DNA of 64,000 nucleotides from Crambe crambe (GCA_963924555.1 CAWUPZ010000001.1:1-64000), one strand, 5' to 3'. Counted from the first letter of the stretch, positions 1 to 12,336 are shown. The notes: a model not told the origin generated them from the sequence alone. Numbers and translations: made by a program.

Positions 1-1000
1 CCAGAATCAGAAGTACATTGCAGGACATGCAGGTAACACTCTCATCATGTATGTACATCTGCACATAGTTATCTAATCATTGTAGAGTTTTGAAATTGTG
101 TCAGATAAGGGGAAAATGAAGGAATAACTAGAAAATATCCAATAAGAGACTGTCATTGCAATAACTCCTTGCATTGAACCTCATTAATGGGTTTGCACCT
201 GAATCTCCTGGGCTAGTTAGGTGAGTAATAAATTATGGGTGTGGTTATTGAATCTACAGAGGGTCTCAGGGAGGTGGAGGGGTTCTAACAGAACTTCACA
301 CCACTACATATCCACTATTATACTTAGCATCAAATGATCAAATGTACAGTTTCTCCCTTATGTATGTGATGGTTGCATTACTTCTTATGGAGCATGGACA
401 ACTAATTGAGTGTTAAGACTTTGAAATGAGCAATGGTCCCTGAGATAGTCCAGACACTTCCACCAATGGACAGTGACTGTTGACCTCTACAAATAATAAG
501 GTAGGTGTGTGTGTGTGTGTGTGTGTGTGTTTTACTTCAATCACATAAACTGGAACAGGTGTCTGATGAGGAGATAATGGAGGTAAACCATATCCTGGTC
601 TGGTAGAGATAAGTACTCTGAGTGGGAATATGGTCAGACTTTAGACTGTGTACAGTGCTTTGCATAATGGTCATCTCTCACCAGGCAGATTGGACTCCAG
701 CTAAGAAACTCATGTTATAACAGCTAGGCCCTTAAGAATTCACCTGCTAAGACCCAAATGTGCCCCCCACTACAGAAAAACATCATCTATCCACCCAGAA
801 GGGTAGAGCATATACATATTGGGAGCACAATATGTGGAAACATCCTGGTAGTATTGGTCCTCCTGCAACCTTAAAAATTGCTGTTCAGTGCAGTCAGTGA
901 TTCCCCAGGGAAAATCCCTAAAGTTACTAGGCAACTACTAGTGAATAAATTGCCCCCCCCCCCCCTCCATTATCAGCATTGGTAGGCATAGTCTCTATGC
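1..1000. repeat. Repeat-derived intergenic DNA, left edge
   Basis: No gene is seen. Positions 1-180 match 3713-3870, 9715-9830 and 49740-49860 (the block around 'ACATTGCAGGACATGCAG'). Positions 410-940 match 9050-9695, so this edge holds a second copy of the block near 9 kb. A (GT)n microsatellite lies at about 505-530 and a 13-base C run at 953-965. One module of the complex tandem array ('GAGGGTCTCAGGGAGGTGG') is present near 258. Confidence 0.6.
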
Positions 1001-1200
1001 TAATACAACACTTGAACAGCCAAAGGCTTGAATGCTTAGTGTGCCAAATGGATTCTCTCCAGCATGTTAGATGAATCAGTAAGAGACAGTGAAGCACAAC
1101 AAATGCTAGTTGAGGGGTGGATGATACCATTACTGACACACCTACCATCCACCACAGTCAGATACACTTGCCATGAAAATACTGCTGCGATTACACTCAA

Positions 1201-1386
1201 TAACCACCCACTACAACTGACACTTTCACCCACTTTAAGGTTACCATGGCAAATATCAAGTCAATGAATACACAATAACCACCTACTAAAACTGACACTT
1301 CCACCCACTTTAAGGTTACCATGGCAAATATCCACCCACTAAAACTGACACTTCCACCCACTTTAAGGTTACCATGGCAAATATCT
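1201..1386. repeat. Minisatellite, three copies of a ~54-bp unit
   Basis: Three direct copies of a unit built on 'CACTTCCACCCACTTTAAGG' followed by 'TTACCATGGCAAATATC' lie at about 1201-1256, 1277-1331 and 1332-1385. The same unit is again locally multiplied at 47589-47720, and occurs once per unit elsewhere in the arrays. Confidence 0.85.
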
Positions 1387-2017
1387 GAGACATCATCCAC
1401 TTTTACACATTCTCTGAGCTGTTTGCTATTCCACTAAAAATAAAACCACTGCTAAAAGTGGAATTTTTGTATATAGTGGATGAACATGCAGACCTGAACC
1501 ACAACAACATCATTCATGTGTGTATAAGGGAAAAGGGAGGAAGAAGAGATCAAAGTACAAGGGGTTTAGATGGAGGGATTGCTGGAGTCTTCACATCACT
1601 ACATGTCTACCATTATGTGGGGTCATGTGAGAGTTCATATCCACCAGCTGGGGATTGGAACACTAACATCTGGTCTGCAGGGGAGCCACTGACCATCATA
1701 AGAGCAGGAGTTCACTCCACCTACCAGCATGCCTCTCTACTGCTACATATCAAGAACCTGATGGAAGTATTGACAGGTACAGAGGGTCTCAGGGAGGTGG
1801 AGGGGTTACAACAGAACTTCATACCATTAGCATCAAATGATCAAATGTACAGTTTCTCCCTTCACACATCTCTACTGGTACATGTCAGACTCAAAGGAAA
1901 CATACATTTAAAGAGATAAAGAACCCCTACCCTTTTTGAAGTGCCTGCCAGCTCTCCATTGCAGCCATAATTTGCATGGACACAGCTTGGATAGTTCCAA
2001 TGGTACCACATGATGTA

Positions 2018-2110
2018 CATAGGCGGAGGAACCAGGGGGGCCAGAGGCCATGCCCCCCACCCCAGATTTTTAGACTTATGGTTTTGGCCCCCCAAAATTT
2101 CATTCAACTA
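2018..2110. mobile_element. MITE fragment, same family as 61943-62233
   Basis: It begins 'CATAGGCGGAGGAACCAGGG', close to the terminus of the complete element inside the copy 3 pseudogene ('CATAGGCGTAGGAACCAGGG'), and continues with the same pattern of C runs. I do not find a matching right terminus, so this is probably a truncated copy. Confidence 0.55.
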
Positions 2111-2231
2111 TTTATGTCATTGTACAGGAGACAATTATACATGACTGCATGTGCAAAGTGAAACATTTTCAACATTTTCGAGTCTTGTTTTTAAATTTAA
2201 TCACAACTATTGTCGGTACACATGGTGCAAT

Positions 2232-2260
<29 letters not shown>
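2232..2260. repeat. G29 homopolymer
   Basis: A run of 29 G on the + strand inside array A. Its length is likely unreliable in any assembly, and open frames across it are meaningless. Confidence 0.95.
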
Positions 2261-2262
<2 letters not shown>

Positions 2263-2855
2263 GGGGTTGGCTCCCCACCCAGGTAAATTTATGTTCTTCT
2301 GCCATATAAGGCAATGCAATACCCACACTACAGGTTTGTTTATCAACAGTGAGGGTGCTGCAAGAGACGAAGGAGTGTGGGGTGCCATTTGGGAAGGGGA
2401 GGGGAGGTGTTGAGGACCTGAGCGCATTGGTGGACATCTAAACACAAAGACACTAGTGACAATATGACATGTTTGTTTATCAAAAATGAGGGCAACAAAT
2501 TAATTACCTATAAAATTATTTTCTACTGTTTTTGGTGATGTAGTTTGCCACGCCCCTTTATAGCCATCTCCATGAAACACTACAGCATGATTGGAATATT
2601 TATCTGGGTAGCTGTTTATTTCAAGTAAGACTCGTAGACTGAGCACAGGGTATTCAAATGCTTCACTCGCCAACACATTCTAAACAATTAATGGTTTTAT
2701 CATCCATACCAGAGGATTTTATCACACATTGTCCATGTTCCACTTTCTGTTAACTCCTCAGGACATAATTTGCTGATTTGAACAGCTATGACCATGGCAT
2801 TCACTTGATCCCTTGACCGTTCAATATAACAGCTATCACTCTCTAAATTCCTAAC

Positions 2856-2942
2856 CAAAATTTAATTTAAAATTTAATTTAAAATTTAAAATTTGATTTA
2901 AAATTAATAATAATTTAATAATTTAATAATTTAATAATTTTC
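2856..2942. repeat. AT-rich minisatellite
   Basis: Short tandem units of 'AATTTAATTTAA' type pass into 'TTAATAATTTAATAA' units over about 85 bp. The corresponding stretch in array C (about 48910) lacks the expansion. Confidence 0.85.
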
Positions 2943-3396
2943 AGCTCATAGAGTGAGTCTCTGCTGGTGGTGAAATTAGAGCAGATTATCATAACGGGAT
3001 CAAGTGAATGCAAATAGCATAAATAGAGATCAACAACTCTTATGAGAGAGAGCCTGCAAGGGTTGAAAGGTTAGAGTACTCTCAGTCTGTAGTGTACCAA
3101 ATGGATTCTCTCCAGTATACATTCACTGCACCACCATGATTGGGTAAAGGGTAGACACACTAGTAGTATAACACAGCATCAATAGTACAACGTACATAAA
3201 GGGTCACTTCAAACCACATGATCTGCACAACAGATCCTACTGTTAACCTCTTCTGAACCCACACCTGCTTTATTAACTCCTGAAACTGGTGACATGAATT
3301 CATGGCATAACTAATTATGCAAAGATAAGCTACCAAATAAGGGAGGGAGGTGGAGGGACCAAGAGTACAGAAAGTCCTTCCATGATGTACATTTAC

Positions 3397-3491
3397 CTGT
3401 GTGAAGCTCTTCCAGCAACTCCTACTATTAGACCCACGGAGACATAATAATAATGGGGACAGTTCCCAGGCATTCAAATGGTGCAGTAACC
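3397..3491 (-). other. Recurrent splice-flanked segment (exon-like), copy in block D
   Basis: On the minus strand it is preceded by a pyrimidine-rich acceptor ending 'CCCCTGATAG' and followed by a donor 'CACACAG|GTAAATG'. Related segments with equivalent edges lie at 12640-12763, 31910-32019, 49385-49479 and 51419-51547. The reading frame is not kept between copies, so if transcribed it is more likely a non-coding exon. Confidence 0.45.
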
Positions 3492-4685
3492 CTATCAGGG
3501 GAGAGAAATAATAGGTCAGTGTATTATGGATGTGGCTAGTGCCAGCAAATGGAAAAGAATGCTCCCACTTCTGTCAAGACAATATTCCATGATCAGATGG
3601 GTGGATCACTGGTAGCTAGTCTCGCAATGATCTCACAAGCTAGAATTTAATCAGCTAGGTATCACTGGAGTTTGCTATACCTCATGATTAGTGTACAGCT
3701 TCAACCAGAAGCAGAAGCACATTGCAGGACATGCAGTAACACTCTCATCATGTATGTACATCTACACATGATTATCTAATCATTGTAGAGTTTTGAAATT
3801 GAGTCAGATAAGGGGAAAATGAAGGAATGGACTGAATAACAGACTGTCATTGCAATTAAGCCCTTGCATGCATTGAACCTCATTTCAAATGTATGAAATA
3901 TAATCCTGGAACTACAAGACACATTGGGTTCTCACACATTCTGATCCCACACTAAATCATCAACCCTGCATCCTGAAAGAAATCTGTTATTTAAAAAATT
4001 GATAATTATGTATTAAAGAGGGCACTTTAATTGTGATGATATTATTACTACACATAGAGAGGTCTATAATACAGGAAGGGCAACTACAGAAAAAGTCACT
4101 TCTCAAAAATGTCACTATTGCTAAATGCAGTGGAATGAATCTAAGACTGTGTAGTGAAAAATTTCTAAAAATAAAAGACTCACACTTTCATTTAACCCCT
4201 CCCCCTCCCACTCCCATGAAAATTTAATATACCACCACATACACTGCACCCACTCCGACCTGATTGGGTAAAGGGTAATAGAAACCAAGTTCAAGGTAAA
4301 GGGTTCAGACTACATGATCCTTTTGCTAACCTGCACTTGCATCTCCTGGGATAGTTAGGTGGGTAATAAATTATGGGTGTGGTTATTGAATCTAGGAGGG
4401 GTGGGACTCTCTTGTTATATACAACTATCCCTACTTGACTGTTCTATTTAAAGAGATACCATGAAGAATATTAAAGCAGCACCTTAAATAATTATTAGTC
4501 CATATATTACAGCGAAATCCAAGCATTGTGGGGTGAGTGTGCATGCTGTGAAAAGAAACTGTAATATTAGAAAAATACCTAATAATAATAAAGCCAGCTG
4601 GTCCCATTCATTAACAGCAAGACCTACTTACTGTCACTCTCTAGACAAGTACATGTGCAAGTATTCAATATGAAAAGAAGCCTCT

Positions 4686-4860
4686 TAGGAAAGATAAAAA
4701 AAAGAGGATTAACTTTATTTTTCTTGGTGATGTTGATGGTGCTTCATTTGAGTCAGCACACGACCTTCAAGTGCCTTCTACAGTGAGAGAAGAAATAACT
4801 AACCATAATCCTTTGAGTGCTACACTGACTGTCAAGAGGAAGAGGAAGAATGACAACTAA
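4686..4860 (+). pseudogene. Repeated coding remnant (KRINFIFLGDVDG family), copy 1
   Basis: This frame reads a basic start, then INFIFLGDVDGASFESAHDLQ and a C-terminal KRKRK tail before a stop. The same frame is kept at 10567-10719 and, lacking its 5' part, at 50695-50826. Upstream in each copy is a short piece reading CKHCGASVHA, which resembles a zinc-binding CxxC motif. I do not recognise the family. It may be the last exon of a decayed transposon or host protein carried in block D. Confidence 0.35.
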
Positions 4861-5528
4861 AATAAGTCAAGTTGCTACTATACATGTTGAGTACTTTGAG
4901 ATAATAATTTTCATGATGACACACATACAATCATGCCACACATTGTTCTTTCAAGTGTATTCATGACCCACTATACATCATCAATTAAGTGTATCAAGAG
5001 GTACGAGGGTCTCAGGAATCAAGGTGGAGGGACTGCTAGAATCATAACAGAACTATATATCCTCCATTATGAGTGATTGGATCAATGTTCCATCAGGGAA
5101 AGCTTCTATACACCAGCACACCTCTCGAATCCCTCTTGTTGATAAACAAATGATTGTCATTGTGGGTATTGCATTGCCTTATATGGATGCATTGTATCCT
5201 GTGGTAGCACTCCAGGCATGAGAGGTGCAGGAGATATCTGCCTTACATTAGGGAAATGCAAGCATTGTGGGGCAAGTGTGCATGCATGAAAAGAAACTGC
5301 AACATTACAAAAACACCTAGAGATAAAAGCCAGCTGGCCCCATTCATTAACAGCAAGACCCACTTATACTAAGGGACCTGTGTACAAACATGTAGGTAGA
5401 CCACGACTTTATAGGAATAGCATAAGGCCTAATCATAAGTGCAGTAAGAGATTGTACCTGAGGGCATAGATTCCAGAGCAGGGCTAGAAAAAAGAGGAAT
5501 TTTGATTGGTCATGCAAGATTCCCTATA

Positions 5529-5692
5529 CCCTAAAATGGAAACATGACTTGAATTTCTGAACTTCAAAGATCAGTAAAGTGGCTGTTTTAGAGAAGACCT
5601 TTACAAGTGAGCCTGTTGGACAGCATCCTCTGACTACATGAACTCCAATGACATTATAACACAAACATTTTGGAAAGATCATCTCAAAAGGA
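5529..5692. repeat. ~170-bp repeat, also tandem at 11409-11752
   Basis: The segment around 'GATCAGTAAAGTGGCTG' to 'GGAAAGATCATCTCAAAA' occurs once here and twice in tandem at about 11409-11575 and 11588-11752. It ends at the insertion point of the MITE 5693-5948. Confidence 0.75.
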
Positions 5693-5948
5693 TATGTGAT
5701 AGTACTTGAGAAAAGGGGTCTTATCGTGCAAAACATTAAAAGCTGTTAAACGCTTGTAAAGTTTACAAGCTACATATAAAATGTACATGAAATGTAAAAT
5801 TCAATTAAGTATAACTCAGGAACAAACTGGGGTATTAATTTGATTTAAAAGCCAAGTTTATCTCCAGATTAAGAGCTTTAGAATGATCCGTTTTGAATTT
5901 CTGCTCCATAAGACCCCTTTTCTCAAGTACTATATACCGTATCACATA
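5693..5948. mobile_element. MITE with TATGTGATA ends
   Basis: The ends are inverted ('TATGTGATA' and 'TATCACATA'). Just inside them a 26-bp perfect inverted repeat spans 5699-5724 and 5908-5933 (core 'AGTACTTGAGAAAAGGGGTC'). The paralogous sequences near 11550 and 11745 run through 'CATCTCAAAA' directly into 'GATTATAATTCAAG' and lack it, so they act as empty sites. Confidence 0.75.
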
Positions 5949-6266
5949 TTATAAATAATTAGATTATAATTCAAGTTTTTATTTTCTTTGTTACAGTTTA
6001 CTCGTAATTAGCTTGTACACTATTTTGTACAAGGTAATAATTTTCACATGATTAATTTTTGTTGCTGAACATGCAACAGTATATCAGGTACATATCAGTA
6101 AAGGCCTTAAAAATCATATACAAAATTAAGTCAATGGCAATCTTATTATAAACTGTATAGATCTTCCAGATCAGATTCATTTCGGCGCATACAATATTAC
6201 CAACATCCAGTTGCCTATAATAAAATAATAGAGCATTACATCAAAAAAGATGATGAACAAGTAAAT

Positions 6267-6573
6267 GAAAAAATATTTATTCTCAATAAAAAAGAGAAGT
6301 AGGGATGGCTGTGTGCGGTTCAAAAAAGTTCAGCAACAAGAGAGTGAACTTCAGTCAAGTAACCCCTTACCCATCACCAACTACGAGGTAACTATTCCTA
6401 CTTCACTCCCTTTATATCTCATCATGGGAGTGAAGTAGGAATTGCTACCTCGTAGTTGGTGACGGGTAAGGGGTTACTTGACTTGACTGAAGTTCACTCT
6501 CTTGTTGCTGAACTTTTTTGAACTGCACACGGCCATCCCTACTTCTCTTTTTATTGAGAATAAATATTTTTTC
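6267..6573. mobile_element. Near-perfect palindromic element (hairpin MITE)
   Basis: The arms 6267-6410 and 6426-6573 are inverted copies with only a few differences, separated by a 15-base loop at 6411-6425. The whole 307 bp could fold into one hairpin. No open frame of note is present. The near-identity of the arms implies a young insertion or arm homogenisation. A clear target duplication was not identified. Confidence 0.85.
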
Positions 6574-6915
6574 CTTTATTATTATTGGAACTACTAAGCA
6601 CATTGGGGGAGATCCACATGCAGTCATTTGAACTTCCTTTGTTGCCTTCAACAACAAGACATCGATACTAATATTAATTTGTTGGAAATAAACACATTTG
6701 GTACAGAAACTCTCTTGTTGGACTTGAGTATGGAAGTGTACTCTAATGAGGTGACTGAATAGAGTAACCACATCTCAATACAGACACTCTAAGGACCTGA
6801 AAAAGAGAGTATTTCAGGGAGTAATGATCTCCCTTCCAACAAGCAGGGATTGGCTATTACCAACAATGATGAAGGACTGAGTGACTACACATAGCAATGG
6901 CACCTGGACACCTCT

Positions 6916-7387
6916 ACTGTCCATTGCAGGTTGGTTGTCAGGAAGGTTAGGGGAATAGGTGGATACAGTTTGTCCTATGGTTTACACAACTGCATGGATT
7001 GTATAGGACATGAAAGGATCAGGTTTCTTAGGTCCTTGTAAGCCACTACCTATTTCTCATTCCTTACTGACAACCATCCTGAAATCTACAGTAAACCATA
7101 GGACAAGCTGTATCCACCTATTCTCCAAACCTTCCTGACAACCAACCTGCAATGGACAGTACACTAGGACAACAATTCACTGACTTCATGCTGTATGTGA
7201 AACTTGCATTACTTCACTTATAATAAATGGACACTGAAGTGAAAAGCACAGTATGTGAAGGTTGTATTACTTCATACCTTGAGAGATTGAGTGTTTGGTA
7301 AGGCTTTGAAATAAACAATGGTCCCTGAGATAGTCCAGACACTTCCACCAATGGACAGTGACTGACACTGACTGTTACAAGTGTGTG
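6916..7387. repeat. 472-bp direct repeat, first copy
   Basis: It is almost identical to 8657-9132. It contains a foldback unit: 'ACTGTCCATTGCAGGTTGG' near 6916 is inverted at about 7140-7161, giving arms of about 70 bp around a centre that includes 'GGATTGTATAGGACATG'. A further inverted piece of the same centre is at about 8547-8640. Confidence 0.85.
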
Positions 7388-7779
7388 AAATCTACAGTAT
7401 ATATGCATGAATGTAGGAGTTCAAAGCCATGACTAGCTCAAAGACCTCTGACCACATTAATACTCAGAATACTTATCTCTACCACACCAGAATATTCTGT
7501 GGCTGAAGGTTATCTCCCCAGGTGTCTCATGGGAAGATGTAGATTAGATTTCCTAGGCCAGTTCATGTGATTCAAGTGGAACACTGCCAAACCTTCCTGA
7601 TATGTAGAAGTCCTAACAGTGCAGTAATAAATCACTGCCTGGATTACCACTGCTTATTTCAAAGTCTTAACTAACACTCAATCTCTCAATCACAAAAAGT
7701 TATTAATGCAACCTTCACATACATCATGAAGCTAGCCATACATACAACCCACTCATAGGGGGAGGAAGGTCATCTATTT

Positions 7780-7802
7780 GGGGGGGGGGGGGGGGGGGGG
7801 GG
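7780..7802. repeat. G23 homopolymer
   Basis: A run of 23 G on the + strand. The flanking 7400-8650 contains repeat fragments only; 8030-8120 repeats 6690-6780 ('CTCTAATGAGGTGACTG'). No gene is seen. Confidence 0.9.
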
Positions 7803-8656
7803 CTGAGTGTAATAAAAAATTGACTACACTAGCACGTAAAGCGTGCCATCTAGGGGGGTCTGGGGGCATGCTCTGCCAGGAAAAATTTGGATTTTAAGCC
7901 TCATTGGATTGGATCTGGTGCGTTCTCTGAGGTTCTAGGGTGAGGTCTCAATTTCCACTGAATATTATAGCTTGTTAGCAACTTGCAATTCTCACAAGTG
8001 GATACTACATCATTTGTTGGAAACAAACACATTGGGTACAGGAACTCTCTTGTTGGACTGAGTATGGAATGTGTACTCTAATGAGGTGACTGAATAGAGT
8101 AACCACATCTCGATACAGACATGAGAAAGTGTTCTATTAGAGAAAATACTGCATGGTTGCAATGACCTCTTTCCAACAAGACAGAATGATGTCATTATTA
8201 TGAAGTAAGAAATAGTTCCTGTTACTACACATAGCTAGCACTGGCTATATCATTATGCATAAAATAATGTGTCCTTGCCCATTTTGACTAGCTTCATGAC
8301 CTATGTAAACTCTATATTGTGTACTACTGCACAATAGAGAGTTTACATGGAAGGAAACCAATACCTGGTGTGGTAGAGATAGTGCTCATCAGACTGCAAA
8401 TTGGACTTATCAAATTTTGCATTGCAAGTTGGTTGCAATGTAAGATGCAAAATCTAAAAGAACTGTGTAAACTTGAGGCTGTTCCTGAATAGATGTGTGG
8501 CTTTTCCTCAATAGATGCAAGTTTTTATTGCAGTCAACTTGCGCTTTACTGTAGATTTCAGGATGGTTGTCCATAAGGAATGAGTAATAGGTAGTGGCTT
8601 ACAAGAACCTAAGAAACCCGATCCTTTCATGTCCTATACAATCCATGCAGTTGTGT

Positions 8657-9132
8657 ACTGTCCATTGCAGGTTGGTTGTCAGGAAGGTTTGGGGAATAGG
8701 TGGATACCATTTGTCCTATGGTTTATACATGCAACTGCATGGATTGTATAGGACATGAAAGGATCAGGTTTCTTAGGTCCTTGTAAGCCACTACCTATTT
8801 CTCATTCCTTCCTGACAACCATCCTGAAATCTACAGTAAACCATAGGACAAGCTGTATCCACCTATTCTCCAAACCTTCCTGACAACCAACCTGCAATGG
8901 ACAGTACACTAGGACAACAATTCACTGACTTCATGCTGTATGTGAAACTTGCATTACTTCACTTATAATAAATGGACACTGAAGTGAAAAGCACAGTATG
9001 TGAAGGTTGTATTACTTCATACCTTGAGAGATTGAGTGTTTGGTAAGGCTTTGAAATAAACAATGGTCCCTGAGATAGTCCAGACACTTCCACCAATGGA
9101 CAGTGACTGACACTGACTGTTACAAGTGTGTG
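8657..9132. repeat. 472-bp direct repeat, second copy
   Basis: Near-identical partner of 6916-7387, with the same foldback internal structure. An inverted partial copy of the centre precedes it at 8547-8640, so the two copies and the inverted piece form a nested foldback cluster. Confidence 0.85.
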
Positions 9133-9226
9133 TGGTGTGTGTGTGTTTTACTTCAATCACATAAACTGGAACAGGTGTCTGATGAGGAGATAATGGAGGT
9201 AAATCAATATCCTGGTCTGGTGGAGA

Positions 9227-9396
9227 TACAGCAGATTGCAGTGATCTTGCAATACAAATCCAGAACAGCCAAAACCAAAAATTTAAATAGCCTCCTTTCA
9301 AGTAGCCCAACTCCAAAGCCATTTGAAAGGAGACTATGTAAATTTTGGTTTTGCTGTTCTGGATTTCATGTTGCAAGATCACTGCAATCTGCTGTA
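9227..9396. mobile_element. Hairpin MITE with TA target duplication
   Basis: The element 9229-9394 begins 'CAGCAGATTGCAGTGATC' and ends with its inverse, flanked by TA on both sides. Arms are about 75 bp with few mismatches. The paralogous sequence at 590-630 runs from 'GGTCTGGTAGAGATA' into 'GTGGGAATATGG' without it, so an empty site is present in this window. The TA duplication suggests Tc1/mariner-type mobilisation. Confidence 0.8.
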
Positions 9397-9699
9397 GTGG
9401 GAATATGGTCAGACTTTAGACTGTGTACAGTGCTTTGCATAATGGTTATCTCTCACCAGGCAGATTAAGAAACTCATGTTATAACAGACCCTGTAGAGTT
9501 CACCTGACAGGGAGGGCCGAGACCCGAATATGACCCCTGCAACTATCTATCCAGCAGAAGTCATACCACCCAGAAGGGTATAGAGCATATACATGATTGG
9601 GAGGGAAATATCCTGGTAGTGTTGGCCCCTCCTGCAACCTTAAGAACTGCTGTTCAGTGCAGTCCCAGGGAAACCCCTAAAGTTACTAGGCAATCTATA

Positions 9700-11900
9700 T
9701 CTACCTCATGATAGAAGCACATTGCAGGACATGCAGTAACACTCTCATCATGTATATACATCTACACATGATTATCTAATCATTGTAGAGTTTTGAATTG
9801 AGGGGAATGAACTGGCATTGCAATTAAGTCCTTGCATTGAACCTCATTTCAAATGCATGAAATATAATCCTGGAACTACAAGACACATTGGGTTCTCACA
9901 CATTCTGATCCCACATCCTGAAAGAAATCCAGTCTGAAAGAAATCCAGTCTTATCATTCAAGCTGTTATTAGAAAATTAAAGAGGGCACTTTAATACACA
10001 TAGAGAGGTCTATAATACAGGAAGGACAACTACAGAAAAAGTCACTTCTCAAAGATGTCACTATTAAGGACAACTGCTAAATGCAGTGGAATGAATCTAA
10101 GACTGTGTAGTGAAAAATTTCTAAAAACAAAAGACTCGTACTTCCATTTAACCCCCTCCCATGAAAATTTAATATACTACCACATACACTGCACCCACTC
10201 CGACCTGATTGGGTAAAGGGTAATAGAAACCAAGTTCAAGGTAAAGGGTTTGCACCTCTATCTCCCGGTGGGTAATAAATTATGGGTGTGGTTATTGAGT
10301 CTAGGAGGGGTGAGGACTCTCTTGTTGATGAACTTCATACACAATTATCCCTACTTGTCTGTTCTATTTAAAGAGATACCATGAAGAATATTAAAGCAGC
10401 ACCTTAATTATTAGAGTCTATAAAATATTAATAGGGAAATGCAAGCATTGTGGGGCGAGTGTGCATGTTGAGTTTAGTCATGAAAATAAATAATACCCAT
10501 AATAATAAAGCCAGCTGGCCCCATTCATTAAAGCAAGACCTACTTGAAAAGAAGCCTCTTATGAAAGATAAAAAGAGGATTAACTTCATTTTTCTTGGTG
10601 ATGTTGATGGTGCTTCATTTGAGTCAGCACACGACCTTCAAGTGCCTTCTACAGTGACAGAAAAAATAACTCACCATAATCCTTTGAGTGCTACACTGAC
10701 TGTCAAGAGGAAGAAATGACAACTAAAATAAGTCAAGTTGCTACTATACATGTTGAGTACTTTGAGATAATAATTTTCATGATGACACACATACAATCAT
10801 GCCATACATTGTTCTTTCAAGTATAATAATGATCCACTATACATCATCAAGTGTATTAAGAGGTACGAGGGTTTCAGGAATCAAGGTGGAGGGACTGCTA
10901 GAGTCATAACAGAACTACATATCCTCCATTATGAGTGATTGGATCAATGTTCCATCAGGGAAAGCTTCTATACGCCAGTACACCTCTCTACTGAGCTCAA
11001 TCCATCTTGTTGATAAACAAATGATTATGTCATTGTGGGTATTGCATTGCCTTATATGGATGCATTGTATCATGTGGTAGCACTCCAGGCATATACATGG
11101 CTGCAATGGAGAGGTGCAGGACATATCTGCTGTACATTAGGGAAATGCAAGCATTGTGGGGGAAGTGTGCATGCTGAGTTTAAGAGAAACTGCAACATTA
11201 GAATGAGATAAAATAATAATAAAGCCAGCTGGCCCCATTCATTAACAGCAAGACCTACTTACTGAGGGACCTGTGTACAAACATAATGTAGGTAGACATA
11301 ACCTGCCAAGGCTAATCATAAGTGCAGTAAGGGATTGTACCTGAGGGCATAGATTCCAGAGCAGGGCTAGAAAGAAGAGATCCTGAATTTTGATTGGTCA
11401 TGCAAGATTCCTTTACCCTAAAATAATTGAGTGGAAACATGATTTGAATTTCTGAATTTCAAAGATCAGTAAAGTGGCTGTTTTAGAGAAGACCTTTAAA
11501 GACTACATGAAGTCCAATGACAAACATTTTGGAAAGATCATCTCAAAAAAGATTATAATTCAAGTTTTTATTTTCGCTGTTACAGCTTATACCCTAAAAT
11601 ACTACATGACTTGAATTTCTTGAACTTCAAAGATCAGTAAAGTGGCTGTTTTAGAGAAGACCTTTACAAGTGAGCCTGTTGGACAGCATAGGATGACTAC
11701 ATCAACTCCTAACACAAACATTTTGGAAAGATCATCTCAAAATATTATAATTCAAGTTTAATGCTAATTGTTAGAGTTTACTTGTAATTAGCTTGTACAC
11801 TATTTTGTACAAGGTAATAATTTTCACATGATTAATTTTTGTTGTTGAACATGGCCAAGAAATTTACAGAATAACAAGTCTTGACATGTGATGCCAAGTA
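9700..11900. repeat. Intergenic block D, second copy
   Basis: It aligns with 3710-5700 and 49740-51200, with small deletions. It holds the reading-frame remnant at 10567-10719 and a tandem pair of the ~170-bp repeat (11409-11575, 11588-11752). No complete gene is recognised. Confidence 0.6.
10567..10719 (+). pseudogene. Repeated coding remnant, copy 2
   Basis: It keeps the same frame as 4686-4860, including GDVDGASFESAHDLQVPSTV and a stop after KRKK. The differences from copy 1 include a two-codon length difference near the end. That keeps the frame and suggests the peptide was once under constraint. Function unknown. Confidence 0.35.
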
Positions 11901-12336
11901 GATCCATGCAGACTGAATATTAATTTTATAAAAATTTGTGGATTTCCTTATTATGAATAACACACACACCCACTCGTGATAATAGCTAATGCATGTAAAG
12001 TCTCATTCCATGGACTTGTCCAGCAGGTACGTATGTAGTTATAACTGTGGACAAGGAACTGATGAACAATGTTTCACTTGCAATTCCATGCCTGTGTGTG
12101 GATAGGTTAGTGGTCACCTCATTACATCCATACCCACACTGCACTAAGGTCCACACACCTAGAATGAAGTGATTGCCTCATTATATCTACAACCTCTGAG
12201 TCTCTCTACAAATGACAAAAGGCTGGGTCCCAAGTGTGTCCATTATTGGGAGGTTCCATTGTAATTATGTGCAGGAGAGAAAGAGTGAACAAACAAAGAG
12301 CAGAATTGAGAAGGTTCACAAAAGGAACTGAAATAA
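11900..12336. other. Unassigned intergenic stretch
   Basis: It is mostly AT-rich sequence in which I see no gene, no clear repeat copy and no hairpin. Confidence 0.5.

Larger units (their letters stand above)
230..3100. repeat. Complex tandem array A
   Basis: Modules recur in a fixed order: 'GGATTCTCTCC' (1050 and again about 3103), 'CACTTCCACCCACTTTAAGG', 'GAGGGTCTCAGGGAGGTGG' (258, 1784), a 'CCATATAAGGCAATGCAA' module, 'TTTATCAACAGTGAGGG', 'GAGCACAGGG', then 'GAGAGAGCCTGCAAGGGTTG' before the next cycle. One full unit is about 2.05 kb. The same order is found in arrays B and C. I see no conserved reading frame across the copies, so I call it non-coding repeat. Confidence 0.7.
3100..5500. 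repeat. Intergenic block D, first copy
   Basis: This block aligns by eye with 49090-51300 and in part with 9700-11400. Landmarks are 'GGACATGCAGTAACACTC', 'CATTGGGTTCTCACACATTC', 'GGGTAATAAATTATGGGTG' and 'GGTGATGTTGATGGTGC'. Within it a segment at 3397-3491 has splice-like edges on the minus strand and is repeated elsewhere. It also holds a short conserved reading frame at about 4686-4860. No complete gene is recognised. Confidence 0.6.

Noticed and set aside
1458-1919. 153-codon + strand frame in array A
   Set aside because: The related unit in array C (about 47800-48250) has indels that break the frame; no motif is seen.
2197-2445. Proline-rich or glycine-rich frames across the G/C homopolymer
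   Set aside because: The frames exist only because the homopolymer is read as codons; the flanks are array repeat.
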